Assembly: GCF_020184175.1 (NCBI RefSeq)
Contig: NC_065530.1
Span: 42,075,260-42,139,259, forward strand
Direction of reading: 5' to 3'
Length of the DNA: 64,000 bases
Source: Aphis gossypii
Lineage: Eukaryota > Arthropoda > Insecta > Hemiptera > Aphididae
Shown: piece by piece, positions 39,300 through 52,827 of the stretch
Layout: every line of letters begins with the position of its first letter
Position numbering within the stretch: the first letter of the stretch is position 1
The notes under the pieces: model-generated
The model's database searches: none
The model's input: the letters and a program-made list of their open reading frames with translations, nothing else
What the model was told of the DNA's origin: nothing
Position numbers and translations under genes: made by a program

Positions 39300-42200
39300 T
39301 TAATATCTACGATCTCTACGGCCTCCTCCACCACCACCACCACCACCACCACCACCTCCACCTCCACGATGATGACCATGTCTAGGAGAAGGTGATCTGG
39401 TTCTACGAGTTCCAACATGATCACGTGAACGACTACGTGAACGATGTCTGCGTGACCGACGACTATAAAGATATTTACGCAATTCTCGTGATATTGGCTT
39501 CAAGTGCATGAAATTGCAAAATCCACTACGTGTACACTCTCTAGAAATCAAAAATCAAAAATATTTTATTAAAATTTAATACAAAACAAACATGTACAAT
39601 AAATATTAAAACTAATTTTTAAAAATAATAAATGTTGAAAGTCTGCTCTATCTTTATTAAATTCTAAATAGTTTTTATGAATTCCAAAGTATTAAGTTAT
39701 ATTTGAATGTCAGTTATCATTATGAACTTCTTAGACTATTTTATTTATGGTATCTATCCTCACCCCATTTCATACTGACGACAACAAGCCTCTCTGAAAT
39801 CTGTGACAGGGCTCAATTCAGCATAAACCGGACGTCCACCAAACCATCGGTTATTTAAATCATTAACAGCTGCTTCTGCATGTTCTTCTCGACGAAACTA
39901 ATATTGTTAAAAAAATATATATATTTTTATACAAGATTAATGAATGCGATAAACTATTAACTATGTCATAGTTTAATCTTGTAATTTAGAAAAAAAAAAA
40001 CAAAATAGTTTCATCAAAAAAATAATTGATATAGGAATAAAAATGAATAGGTATAATAGGTATATACATAAATATAATTTACCTTAATATAAACATTGCC
40101 AACAAGATGATCTCCTAAGTTGTCACAAACATTCATTTCTTCAATTTCACCATACTAAATATACAAACAATTAAATTTAATATAATAATGCATACCTATT
40201 AATAAAATAGGAACAATAATTTAAAATCGTTGTCTGAGATTATACAGTTATTTCAAGTAAAAAATAAAACGTCTAAAACTATATATGAACAATAACAAGA
40301 ATATTAATTTTAACTTGAACTCTATGATATAGCTATCCTTATATCGAGTTTAAATCTAAAAAAGTTTAAAACCTAATATTTATACCTTGTCTTCACATTC
40401 TACAAAAACATCTTCAAAGAAATTATCATAATGTTCTTGCATTTCTTCATCAGTTACATTTGAAACCACTAAAATACAAAAAATAAATACTAGTTATAAT
40501 ATATATAATGTCGCATGCAGAAATCTATATACAATTCTCTATATTTTAAATTGTTTTTACATAATTTATTTGTTTATAATATCAAAACAAATATTTCTTT
40601 AAAAATCCCACTAAATTACTTATATAAAACCTTCATAACTAGATATTGAAAATTGTTTTAATAATAGGTATTATTTTAAGTGAATAGTAATATTTTTACA
40701 ACAGATATTATTATTATAGATAAATATACAATAACTATATACTAATATATTATATTGAAACAAAATATTTCCATGATAAAATCATATTTTAAAAATTTTA
40801 AAAATATGTTATTGTACATTCAATATGGCTTACAGGAGGGGTTTATAGTAAAAACACCAAGTTATAAGAAACCAGATTTTTGATATTTTCTTATTTAAAT
40901 TACATATCCGACTAGTAACTACTGTATTTTACACACATTTTAAATTTCAAAACTCTTATTATAAAATTATTATAAATTAGCTGAAAACATAAAATTAAAT
41001 ATTACTTTTTTAATTGTAGGCAATTTTCTTTTAATTTAAATTGATTTAAAAAAATATAAACATATAATTGAATAAATAGAAATGCGGTTCTAAACAAAAT
41101 TATCATTAATATTATCATGTAAAACATGATAATTAATTCAGTATGACAATATTAATATATTAACATCTATTTTATTTTTTAAATTTAAGTTATAACTATA
41201 GTGTATTTCATTCATTGATAAAGCAAATATAATATAATTTAATAATTATACTAAAAGTATTATACCCCATCTTCATCTTAAATATTTAAGTGCATTATAA
41301 AATATTTAGCTGCCAAATGAATTTATTTAATTATAATCTAATATTTGTATAGGTAAGACATTTATCACAATTATGATAATATAATTGACTTTTACTAAAT
41401 ACTTATGTAAAAAGAAAAATTATGGAAGTTGCTTTAATCTATAGAAGGATAATAATCATGCTCAAGATACAGAAGTTCATACCTAACCCTATTAATCAGG
41501 AAGCTTTGGTAAGCTCACTGATGAGTAAAATTGAAAATGTAATGATAATTTTAAATTCTCTAAACATTTTAATTTTGGTCGCATGGTAAACCTACCAGCT
41601 ACCATTTATTAATGTCCAGATATTCGATGATTATATTAATAGAAATCCTCAATTAAACAGTGGCTGTAATCATTTATGTTGATGGTTACAAAATACATGA
41701 AACAGATTTTATTTGTGATGGATAATCACTAGGGCCCAGATTTTTATGCATTTGCATGTTTTTTTAATAGTCCAAAACATTGCTAGGTAAGCTACAAGTT
41801 TGAATTTAAGTCAGTAGATCTGAAATGTAAAATTTTATTTTGCATATTTCGTCATTTTTTAACATGTACTGCATATTTCTGTATTTTAAAATTTTTTATT
41901 GCATACTTACGATTTTGTATTGTATTTATACGGGTTTTAAATGCATATATATGGTTTTTAATACATAATATGCAATATTTTGCTAATTTTAGTTAAAATA
42001 ACGTAGGATTTACAGTTATATTTTTAGTCTGTATAATTTGATGAAGTCGTTTTCTTTTATCATTCGAAAATCTGAAAAAAACATTCGTAGTACAATGTAA
42101 TGCGAATGCTTTGGGTATGTATTTATTTATGTTTAGTCACATCATTTATTTAATACAAATATTTTTAATATTAATTTTTCAGATTGAAATTAAAATATGT

Positions 42201-44474
42201 TCAAAAAACTTCAAAAAATATAATATAAAAAAATATCATTTTATGTAAATACCTATATAAAATATAATGTAAATAAAATACTTTTTTTATCGATTTATTT
42301 TTGCATACTTTTTATTTTAAAGGGCATATTCCTACAAAATAAGAGCATAAATGCATATTTTTGAGAGCATATTTCTTAAGTTTTTAGAACATATAAATCC
42401 GGGCCCTAATAATCACTATCTAAAATTAAACAAGAGTTGTTAAATGATATAATAAAACGATCAACTATCAAAAACTAATATTCTCAGTAATAAAATTAAA
42501 AAGATTTAAAAATTATAAAAATATATATATTTTTTTTTTTTTAATATTAAGGTATGTTAAAGGTGATCAAATTTTGGGGCAGATCTAAATTGAAACAAAT
42601 AATTTACCATAGTATAACTCCATAGGTATTTAAAAAATAAAGATAACATCTATCAAATATCTTGAAGGAATAGTAAAACAACATATTTTGTTTATACTGG
42701 ACAAAATTCCATATTGATGCAAACATCCATATTCACTCCTATAACAGACAACCTGAATTGATTTAGTAAAATTCATTAATTTTTCTATTCTTATTTTATA
42801 TAAATAATGAACGAAAATGACTTTTAAAAAACTAATTTAAATTTTAAAAACACTGACGAGTCGTAGTCTTCAAGCTAGAGCAGAGTCTTCAAGCTACAAA
42901 GAGTACACTCTTTCAAGATATTTGACAACGACTGTAAACATAAAAGTAAAAAATTAAACCTAATAATTATTTAGTATAGCTAGACAATTTAATTAATATT
43001 TATTGAAAATGGATTATCTATTTATAATAATGGTACTTTATAAATTATAATTAAAATAATAACAAAAACATTTTCCATCACTTGATTTTATATTTTTTAA
43101 AAATTAAAAATAAATAAATGTTAATTATCTTATTATTAATAGTTAAGTATGTATTTGTATTATTCGTTCAAGAGAAAAACTATTTAAATTTTTTTTTAAT
43201 TTGTCTACCCAAATAATTATGTTTTTAAATCAAAACTGATTTTTGAAACACAACCAATCAATAACATGATAATATATTAATATTATTCAAAGATATATAC
43301 TATAACTAAATTATATTATCAATTTACTCAATCTGAATTTATAAAAACATATTGTTTTAAAATGTTATCATTTAAAGAATATTATACTATATTAATTTAC
43401 TTAAAAAAGTAATATATTAATATTTCACTTAATAAACCTATGGCATTTCAGTTAATTATTACTTACAATGTGAACCATCAGCAGACTTTGCAGAATTTTG
43501 TGGATTAACGTAAAGATTTTGCAATAGTACAGTCTAAAAAACAAATATTCATTTAAAAAGTATTAACAATAAAATCATAAGTTATGTTAACAATAGTTAG
43601 ATACTTATAATTATAACCAAATCACTAAAACATTTTAGTTTTTAAGAGTTAGAAGTAATTTTTTAGAAGTCCCTTTAAGATGTTTACTTGAAAGACCTAA
43701 CCAATACATCTTCAGGTGCTTAAGATTTAAATTTGCATTTATAAAACTAAAGACCTGATCTACAATATTGCTGAATTAATTTAACACATAGCAGTCAACA
43801 CAAAGGTTTACATACTTATTATATAAAATAGATAAATATATGAATGGAAACATATAGAGGCATGTTTGATGAAGGAACTCTTCTTTTAGTTGATGTAATC
43901 CAATTGAAAATTTTCATTTGGATTTTTAATATAACAACAAGGTTAACATTTTTCAACAAAAATATGTTTAAATAATTTTTAATATATAAAATTCACATAA
44001 AATAAATAATTTTCAATACCAATTAGGTATAAACTATGTACTTAAAAAGCAATATTTATATTTTTAAATGGGAACTTGATAATTATAATATCTAAGTACT
44101 TTTATTTTATTCTGAAATAATTTAGATTCTATCTTAAATATAGTTGAGAAAATATTCAAATGAAAACTCACCTGACTGAAAGTAGGTTTATTGTGTATTC
44201 TTGAACAGCGATCACCATGACGGCAAGCACCGATTTTAAAATAAAATGAACAGTTGACCCTAGAAGGAAAAAAAGGTTATAATTATAACCATGAGTAACT
44301 TGATGATTTAATTTCACAATAACTGCATACAAAAACAAATCGCTCTAATTTTTAAAATTAATTCTTAAATCGTATAGCAACAATAAATGTAACGACAACT
44401 GAACAAGCCAGTTGGTATTGTTTTGCTTACTTATCCTTTTCGGTACCAAATATAGATGCCAGATACTCGGCCAT
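39300..44474 (-). CDS. U2AF1: Splicing factor U2AF small subunit (U2AF35/U2AF38)
   Basis: This nuclear splicing factor partners with U2AF65 and recognises the AG of 3' splice sites. Coding exons on the minus strand: 44474-44431, 44259-44172, 43533-43467, 40468-40386, 40154-40083, 39897-39764 and 39540-39300. All introns are GT-AG and all phases agree, giving 242 residues (human about 240). The protein starts MAEYLASIFGTEKDK. It has a first CCCH finger (C18-X8-C27-X5-C33-X3-H37), a U2AF-homology RRM-like domain (about residues 45-145), and a second CCCH finger (C-X7-C-X5-C-X3-H) around 155-175. It ends in an RS-rich tail, then a run of 15 glycines and RRDRRY. Ser34 of the first finger, the position mutated in human myeloid disease, is conserved. 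The start is fixed by the invariant family N terminus. The gene diverges from the capping-enzyme gene. Intron 3 (about 3 kb) hosts a transposon. Confidence 0.97.
39326..39366 (-). repeat. Glycine-coding trinucleotide tract in U2AF
   Basis: A run of CCA and CCT triplets on the plus strand is read as GGT/GGA/AGG-type codons on the minus strand, producing the 15-glycine run near the C terminus of U2AF. Many insect U2AF small subunits have Gly-rich tails, so this is probably functional spacer, but it is also an in-frame microsatellite prone to length change. Confidence 0.8.
41722..42416. mobile_element. 679-bp hAT-like MITE in U2AF intron 3
   Basis: The element is 41730-42408. Its left terminus is TAGGGCCCAGATTTTTATG. 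Its right terminus reverse-complemented is TTAGGGCCCGGATTTATATG, so the two ends are near-perfect inverted repeats. The octamer ATAATCAC flanks both sides exactly (41722-41729 and 42409-42416). The interior carries repeated GCATAT/ATATGC words on both halves, suggesting long subterminal inverted structure, and has no transposase frame. It sits wholly inside the 3-kb third intron of the U2AF gene. The 8-bp duplication supports the hAT superfamily, although the terminal T rather than C is unusual. Confidence 0.9.
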
Positions 44475-45124
44475 ATTGATAGTTCGGTGTCCAAACACTC
44501 CAAACTAAGAAAATGTTAAAAAATCATAAATCATTAACAGGTCAAAACGCACGCCGGTTGCCGGACACTGGATAGCCGATTTGCTGAATTGTAGATTGCC
44601 ATTTGCCGATTGGGAAAGAAGTTTGATTTTAACAAGTTTGTTGGTACAGAAGTTAGAACCGAAAAAATTAACGTCCGTATGAGAAAAAAACAGTCGGTAC
44701 TCGAAACGTCATGGAACAGTAAAAAACTGTTTGTATCTTCGAAGAAGTAAACAAACGTCAGCGACCAACGTTATCAATATTTATCATTATTGATACTTGA
44801 TATACGAAACGATTAAAGAGTAAAGACTTAAGACTTTCTTAAGAGTCAATGAATAAACAACTATTTTCGACATTTTTGTGATGAATCTTCTTTGACGTTC
44901 TTTACTGTTAAATGTGAAAATTATTTTGTGTTTTTTATCATTATTACGAATTACCATCATATTGCTATTCTGTTATTATTACGCTCAATGACTATAAAAC
45001 GATTTCGTGCATTATTTATTAATTTATCATTTTAAATAAAACCAAATACTATGATTCATGTCGACGGATCACATTTAATTTGCATTAAACTGACCATTAA
45101 GAATTTGTGAAAAAAACAATAATT
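44475..45124. promoter_or_regulatory. Shared divergent promoter region, U2AF and capping enzyme
   Basis: The 650 bp between the two divergent start codons must contain both 5' UTRs and probably a bidirectional promoter. The part next to U2AF (about 44540-44760) is GC-richer, with CGCACGCCGG and TTGCCGGACACTGG, while the part next to the capping gene is AT-rich. No TATA box at a convincing distance stands out, which fits a housekeeping promoter. Confidence 0.6.
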
Positions 45125-48100
45125 ATGTCGGGTAGGTAATATAGTAAATACATATGAAAATATAACATTAGTAGAATAGCTTAAAATATCTAACACCAAA
45201 AAATTATTGTTTGTTAACCAAATTTATTGTAAACAAACAATTTGCAGGTTCAAAACGTTATGGATCTAGCTCTTCATATTCGTCACACAGTCCCCCTGTT
45301 CCTGAACGTTGGCTTAAATGTCCTCGTAAATCTTACACAACTATATCTGATAAATTTGTGGCCTTCAAAACACCATTGGATAACAAATATGATGATCAAA
45401 TACCCATCCAGAATAGGTTCAATACAGAAATGTTGTTATCATCAATGAGTAATATGAAGGTATTGCTTAATATTGTTTAATTTTTATAAAAAAATTAATA
45501 AGAAACTCAGACCACGTCTTAAATTATAAAGTAGCATTGATATGTATAAGAATTATTTCATTAACTCACATATTTTATTATTACCATGTATATTATATAT
45601 GAGTAATAACTTTAATAGTAATTCAACTATTTAAAAACAGTTGATTCTGTAATTTATTTATTATTTTTTTAATAATATAATATAATATACCAAGTATTAT
45701 ATCATTATTATTGATTAAAAAGTTAATTTCTAATTCTAAAACTATTTTGATTAAATCTCAACTTGTGTACAATTTTTTCAAAATATTTTTTGAGATACTA
45801 AAAAGGAGAAAAGTTTTTGTTTAATTTTTAAATATTAATTTAAAAAAACCTTTTCTGTCCCTTCTTATGTTTTATGTTACAATAATACATATTATCTATT
45901 GAATTGATAGCCATTAGATTTGCTAAGAATATAAAATATAGAATTTAAGAATGATTGAATTTTTCCAATAATGCAATAATATTACAACATATATTATATT
46001 ACTATAATTGCTTATTTTATGTATAAGTATTATAAATAAATAATAGTATACCTATTAAATTGTTTTTAGGTGAGTATAGGTTTATGGATTGATCTGACAA
46101 AAACTAGTCGTTTCTATGATAAATCTGAAATTGAAGATTCTGGTTGTACTTATGTAAAAATTCCATGCGCTGGTCATGAACAACCACCTACACGAGAGCA
46201 AGCACAATTATTTGTAGATATTTGTTCAAAATTTATCGCAAAAAATCCATTGTTATCCATTGGTTAGTTGTAATTTATTAAATTATTTTTCTTTTACCTA
46301 TAATAATCATTATTTATTTTTAGGTGTTCATTGCACTCATGGTTTTAATCGAACAGGATTTATGATAGCTACTTATTTAATAGAAACATTAGATTTTGAT
46401 GTAACTAGTGCCTTAGCTCAATTTGCAGCAGCTAGGTAAAATATAATTTATACTACTTATTTCTGAAATTACTAAATTAACATATAGTGAACAGTAGAAA
46501 AATTAATACCTGGAAATAGAAAAATATTATTCGTATAATGTATATATTATGTATTTTTTTTTTGGAAATGTAACAATCATTTTTTAATATACTAGACTTA
46601 ATGATTATTATTGGACTCAATAATTTCTATTAGGTTTGTTAATTAAATACTTCTGGTAGATTCTATTACTGGATTACTTCTCTCATCTTGTGCTTTTTAT
46701 ATTATTTTATGCTATGTATATTATAATGAATTGTCATTGATTTTACTTATTGTATGTAATTAATTACAAATTTTAAATTTCCTTAATAATAAAAAAAAAA
46801 CATACATACATATAAAGATAAATAATTCAAAAACCAACTGATCAAATAAAGATTTTTGTTTGTTAAAAAAATGTCCTACTAAATATTTTATAATATCAAA
46901 AGGTTGGTTCTCATTTGAAATTATAAGTTTGTATTTCCACAGGACACTCCTTTAATAGTACCAAACATCTTTATAATTTAAAAATAAAGTCTAAACATAT
47001 ATTATAATTATATTTTTAAATATAAAAATTTTATATTTAAGTAAATTTTTTCTTATTCCCAAATAATATAATACCTAATGAGAGTTAGATGATAATCATA
47101 AATGTTTTTTTTCATAATTTTAAATTATGTTTATTTTAGACCTCCTGGAATTTACAAACAAGATTATATAGTTGAATTATTTCAACGATATTCAGATGAA
47201 GAACCTATACTAGCTCCAGAACTTCCAGATTGGTGTTTAGGTGCATATTTCTGATATTATATAGAAAATTTTGACTTTATTAATTTTATTTGTTCAAGTT
47301 GTAAATATATTATGGAAATAATTTATTGTTTCAGAATCAGAAGAAGATAATTATAATTCAAATAAGCATGAATCATCTTCGCGAAATAAACGTGAATTCA
47401 GGGATCAAGACTCTAAAGATAGAAGAGAACATGAACCGTAATATTTATTTGAATAATTTATAAAAAATTAACAATTCACCAAGCATACTCCAGTTTTCCC
47501 TTTAATTACTTGCCTTCATTCAAATTCTAATTTTTAGAAATTTAAATTTACTTAAAAATCATATTTTTACATACTTTTAATACTTCTAATAATTAAAAAA
47601 AAATATACTATAAGAATACAGACTTCTTTGTTTCTAACACAAATTATAATTAGTTGCTCATGAGTTATCAAACATGCTGTAATGAGGATACTTTAAAATT
47701 CATAATTTTAATAATTACAATGCAATATAATAAAGGCATACTTTATCTTCGCCAGTCATCATTTTACAAATCTTCTGTTGAGAATTATGTTGACTTCAAA
47801 AACATAACCTAATAAAATATGATCTACATTAATATAAAGAATATTTTAAATTAATCTTGTTTTTATCGTTTATTGTACTTATACAAGTTGTTCATCTTTG
47901 CTTTTAAACATAGATTTTGACAAAATTAGTGAAGTTATGATGAAAGTGAACATGCTTCGAGAATCTTAATATATATAGCAGTCATACTCATTTATTTATT
48001 TATTTATTTATAGTCCTAGTAAACGGTCAAGAAATGAGATGAATAATCGTAATCCTGTATTTATGGAAGGTGTATCTGGTGTTACTGCTATTTTTGATCA

Positions 48101-50010
48101 ACCCAGATTAAGCAACATTCAAAGAAGAACTCAAGACTTGTGTAAATGGAAAAGGTAAAAATGCATACAAATGATAATATTAAATACTAATAAGAGATAG
48201 AAATGTTTAATATAAATAGAATATTTTTCTATTATATTTGATTATGCATAAATAAATAGTACTGTATAATCCAAGTATAGTGATTAATAAGTTTAAACAA
48301 AAAATATAATTGAAATAAAATAATTCATGTTTTAATATTATTTTATGAGTTTTTGAGAAATTGAAAACTATGTCAAATATTTCTGTTATTTTATGTTTAT
48401 GTATACTTAACCAATATCTTGCACAATACTTGCATAATCATATTATGTCCAACAATTTATTTTATAATTGAATTTATAAAATATTATATTTTATTGAAAT
48501 TTTTGATTATAATATATGTAATTTTATCAAATTATGTTGTTGTGTTATACTCAGTGTTTTATTTTGAAAATTGTTTAGATCTGGATTTCCTGGATCGCAG
48601 CCAGTGTCCATGGATATTCATAATATGAAATTATTACATACAAAACCTTACCGTGTTACATGGAAAGCTGATGGTACTAGGTAATATTATATCCAATTTT
48701 TTTTTTTTTATTTATTAATACCTTATTAAATAATAAAAAATAAGATAACTTGTATCATAATTTATAATTGTTTGAAATGTGTTATATTTTATAGGTACTT
48801 AATGTTTATCCAAGGTGAAAATGAGATATATTTTATTGATAGAGACAACAGTGTATTTGAAGTGGAGGGCTTGAAATTTTTACACCGAAAAAATCTAGAT
48901 CATCATTTAAAAGACACTTTATTAGATGGCGTAAATAAATCTTAATCAAAATATTAATATTATACTTGTATGATTTAAATCTATATCCTCAAAATCTTAA
49001 TGTTTTAGGAGATGATTATTGATAAAGTTGATGGCCAAAATATACCTCGCTATTTAGTATATGATGTAGTAGCATTTGAAGGTTTTGACGTTGGTAAACA
49101 ACCATTTTATCCTAATAGATGTATGCTAATTGAAGTAAGTAATAATTATACAATTTTGTATAATAAAATATTAGTCAACTTCCATTTTAAAATTATTAAA
49201 GAAGTATGAATTAATTCATAAGAAATAGTTATTAAATAATACTGTTTATTTTTAGGTTGATATAATTAAACCTAGACATCAGGCTATCATGTGTGGTCGT
49301 TTAGACAAAACTCAAGAACCATTTAGTATTCGTTTGAAACAATTCTATGACATTAATGCTTCTGATAAATTGCTGGGAAATTTTAGTAAAAATTTATCTC
49401 ATGAACCTGATGGTCTCATATTCCAACCATCAACTGACGTACTATTATATTTATCACATTTGGTAGCAATACATAAATTGCCAATAACTTATGTTTAATT
49501 TTACACAGCCTTATGTAGCTGGTACGTGCCCTGAAGTTTTGAAATGGAAACCATTGGAACTGAATTCTGTTGATTTTAAACTTAAAATTGTTACAGAAGG
49601 CGGAACTGGGTATTAATATTTTCTGTAATTTATATTAAAATAAATTGAAAATATACTAACAGATTTTATACGTTTTAGAATATTAGAATCGAAAGTTGGA
49701 TATTTGTATGTAGGTGGTAAATCTGATCCTTTTGCCAGAATAAAATATAATAAAGAACTTAAAAACATGGATGGTAAAATAATTGAATGCAAATTTGAAA
49801 ATGGAAATTGGAAATTTATGCGAGAGCGAACTGACAAATCGTTTCCAAATGCTCTCAAAACTGCAATAGGTATGCAATTATTAACATATTAATTAATTAA
49901 TTTCTCAAAATTATTAACCAATTTTGTTTACAGCTATTTGCCATAGCATTGAAACACCTGTTACAAAAGAAATTCTTTTAAAGTATATACAACAAGCTCC
50001 TCGTAGATGA
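45125..50010 (+). CDS. RNGTT: Bifunctional mRNA-capping enzyme (RNA triphosphatase and guanylyltransferase)
   Basis: This enzyme removes the gamma-phosphate from nascent mRNA 5' ends and adds GMP, in the nucleus on RNA polymerase II. The 14 coding exons are 45125-45131, 45248-45459, 46070-46262, 46324-46435, 47140-47240, 47335-47437, 48014-48154, 48579-48680, 48795-48930, 49009-49134, 49256-49438, 49509-49609, 49679-49869 and 49934-50010. All introns are GT-AG and all phases agree, giving 594 residues (human about 597). The N-terminal triphosphatase domain has the cysteine-phosphatase loop HCTHGFNRTG (Cys141, Arg147). A charged linker follows (about 208-270). The guanylyltransferase domain has the nucleotidyl-lysine motif KADGTR (Lys319), then YLVYDVVAFEG, DGLIFQP and LKWKP, the usual later motifs. 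The first coding exon is just 7 nt (ATGTCGG), joined to GT at the next exon to give MSGSKRYG. A polyadenylation signal follows at 50097. Confidence 0.97.
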
Positions 50011-50096
50011 TGATATACTATACATAAAAGCAAAAGTAATTGCTTAATGTTTCATAACAACTCAATTATGTATTTTATTCTATTTAGAATAACATT

Positions 50097-50102
50097 AATA
50101 AA
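50097..50102 (+). promoter_or_regulatory. Polyadenylation signal of the capping-enzyme gene
   Basis: AATAAA lies 87 bases after the stop codon, and a second AATAAA follows within about 20 bases. The position fits a short 3' UTR. Confidence 0.6.
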
Positions 50103-52171
50103 TTTATATTTTAATAAATATAAAGCTGAAATTTATGTTAAAACTCTTGTCCTTAAAATGAATAAATATCAAATGCATAATTAACTGAATTATTTTTTAA
50201 AATCATGTCCATCAAATTACATAACTAGAGATACTGCCATAGTTTACACCTCTCTCTAGATAATGTAGGTAAATCATTGTTTTTATTTTGTTGCAGTTTT
50301 TAAGGTAATTGGTATATAAGAATGCCAAATTAAACAAGAAAAAAACCTCAAGTAAGTAGCATAGAAATATTCAAATAGGTATACAATTTATTGTACTATA
50401 ATATTATGATAATATATTTTAAATGCAAAGTTAAACTAAATTTAAACACAAATAACCATTATATTTTAATATGATTTATTATTAACTTTGTATGCATACC
50501 GTTGAAGTTGTAATTTCCATTTTTAATTTTTATAATTAATAATTATATTTATAAAGTTACAAGTATGATATTTAGGTAATAGTTTCGTCTTATAATGTAA
50601 AGAACACTATTAACATTTTTTTTTTAATTCAACCCCTAAGATAGTCAAAACTCAAAAGAGATTAAAATAAAAAAATATTATTTCTTGATCAGGCTTTTTT
50701 GAAGCTTTGCATAATGTATACTCTATAATAGTTTATATTTGGTAAAAACCACTCAGATGACTGTTAAAAATATGTGTAGTTTTCAACACTCCAACTGACA
50801 TTAATTAATTTGTCACGGGCAATGCCATGTGGGATTATCGGGATCCCGGATCTGTTACCTATATTGGCTGTATTAGTATTGTATTTGTATATTATGATGT
50901 ATGTTATGGTATAAGTACGAATAGGTACCAGTAAAATCTAAGATACACAAAATAGTTGGATCAAACCACAAATAATTTTTGTAGCTCAAACATTTGCAAA
51001 CGAAATTTGGTAAATCTTAGGATAAATAACTAGCGTGGTAAAAATTGGAAATTTTTTATTTATAATGTAATATTTTTTCCCTTGCTCCAGCTCCATACTC
51101 GTATACAAAAAAAAAAATATTATTATAGTATATTAGCTTAGGACTGTTTGATTATTACAATTATTATTACCTACTTTTCATAAATTATTTTACAGTTTTT
51201 ATAAAATTCGATTAATATATTAATTGAATTTCTTATTTATGAAATATTCAAATTTTCTATTATTATTAGTTATTAATCAAGTAATCGAATTTTTCAAATA
51301 ATCAAGTATTCAAGCCGATTAATCGTTGTTTTGGATGTTTGAATGAAATTCTATTTTTAGTACATACGAATTAATTTATCCATAATAAAAAAAATCGATT
51401 AATCGGATAATTAGCAATAAAAAAAAATTGATTTTAGGTTTGAATATTCATTTTTGAGATTAAAACGTGAAATTTATAATCGAGTGGTAAAAAAATCATT
51501 GAACAACCCAATATTAACTTCTATACCTAATAGTTTAAAAACACACATTTATATTATTATTTATAGTTATGTAGTGAATTTCATTATTAAAATTATTAGG
51601 TACGCTCTGTATACTGCACTATTACGGTAATTTTCATTTCTAGACTGTATGAACCACTAAGTCACTTTAGAACTTGAGAACTTTATTTAAAATGGTGTTA
51701 TATCGCACGAAAAGTGAGAAAAACTCTTTTAACATAATTGTTGAAAAATATGGTGTATTATTGAATGAAGTTAAGGGAAAAAATATATCATAATTGTTAA
51801 AAAATGTCAAACATTCTCAGATTGCAGTCGGAAAAATCTAAAATTTATTTGTAAATCATAATTCATAGGTTTACCGGTATTCGTACTTTTAGTTTTTACC
51901 GGGGACTATACAAAAGGTTATATAATATTATTTATATTACATCCTTGAAAACCGATGAAGATAAGCCGGTTCCTGATAATGTTTACTGATAATTGATAAT
52001 AACTAAGTAAGTGTTAAATTTTAATATACTCAATTAGTTATTATTTTTGACTGTTGTAAGTAGAAAAAATTAAAATATTTAAAATATTCTTGTCTATGAC
52101 TATTGTCTTAAATATTTAAAACTATTCGGCATTAAACATAGAACTTTCATTTTTCAGAAGTACTTTTCAAA
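50103..52171. other. Spacer between capping enzyme and mL41
   Basis: AT-rich sequence without a supportable gene. At about 51200-51440, words such as CGATTAATCG and AATCAAGTA recur in both orientations, reminiscent of the short-word elements elsewhere in this window, but no boundaries are clear. The last 100 bases or so contain the mL41 5' UTR. A TTTTCAG at 52151-52157 might be a 5' UTR acceptor. Confidence 0.4.
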
Positions 52172-52827
52172 ATGTCTCTCCCGGCGAAAACTTTTTTTAG
52201 ATCATTTTCCACATGCAATATACGATACGGAAAGAGAAATTTCAAAAATTTTATACTGTATAATCGAGGAACAAATCAGTTTAGAAAACAACAAGAAGAA
52301 AACCCAAATAAAGATTTTCAAATTACTGGTATTTAATCAAATCAAATTAATTGTTTTATATACGTTTGAATTATATTCGCCATAATTTAAGTAACTGATG
52401 TTGTTGTCTAAAAATCAGATTATGGAATACGAGATACCACTGTCAGAGTTGGTCGCAAATTTATAACTATCCAAGAAAAAATTCCAGATATTATTGTTCC
52501 GGATTTGGATGATTTCAATGTAAGTATTTGAATATGGTCATGGGTTAGAGTTGATGGAGAATAATACTATAATACATGTTATGATTTTGATTTCAGTTGA
52601 AACCATATGTATCCTATAGAGCTCCTGAAATTACTCAATCTGAATTTACAGCAAAAGATTTATTCAATGCTGTTTATCGCAAAAAGATTGTTGACGACTT
52701 TAAGAACAATAAGCTGAAAGAAAACTTTGACCCCATTGAACCCAATGAGGAAGAATCATTAACACCTGAACAAGCTAAACTAAAAGCGAGGCAAACAGGC
52801 AGTGATATGTTCTCACAAGGCAGATAA
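52172..52827 (+). CDS. mRpL41: Mitochondrial large ribosomal subunit protein mL41
   Basis: Structural protein of the mitochondrial 39S (large) ribosomal subunit. Three coding exons, 52172-52328, 52419-52519 and 52597-52827, join in phase over GT-AG introns (90 and 77 bp) to give 162 residues; human MRPL41 is about 137. The N terminus (MSLPAKTFFRSFSTCNIRYG) is basic and hydroxylated without acidic residues, as in a mitochondrial targeting peptide. The diagnostic core is KIPDIIVPDLDDFNLKPYVS, corresponding to the family's E-x-VPE-x-VVPDL-x-F-KLKPYVSY. It is followed by RAPEITQSEFTAKDLF, matching the family's APE...LTA-x-LF. The C terminus is longer and more charged than the vertebrate one. The start is the only in-frame Met before the targeting segment. 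No overlap with neighbours. Confidence 0.93.

Noticed and set aside
39233..39424. Minus-strand frame with a Val/Glu run
   Set aside because: Alternative frame of the glycine tract of U2AF.
49613..49877. Minus-strand frames opposite the capping enzyme
   Set aside because: Antisense shadows of exon 13 of the capping enzyme.
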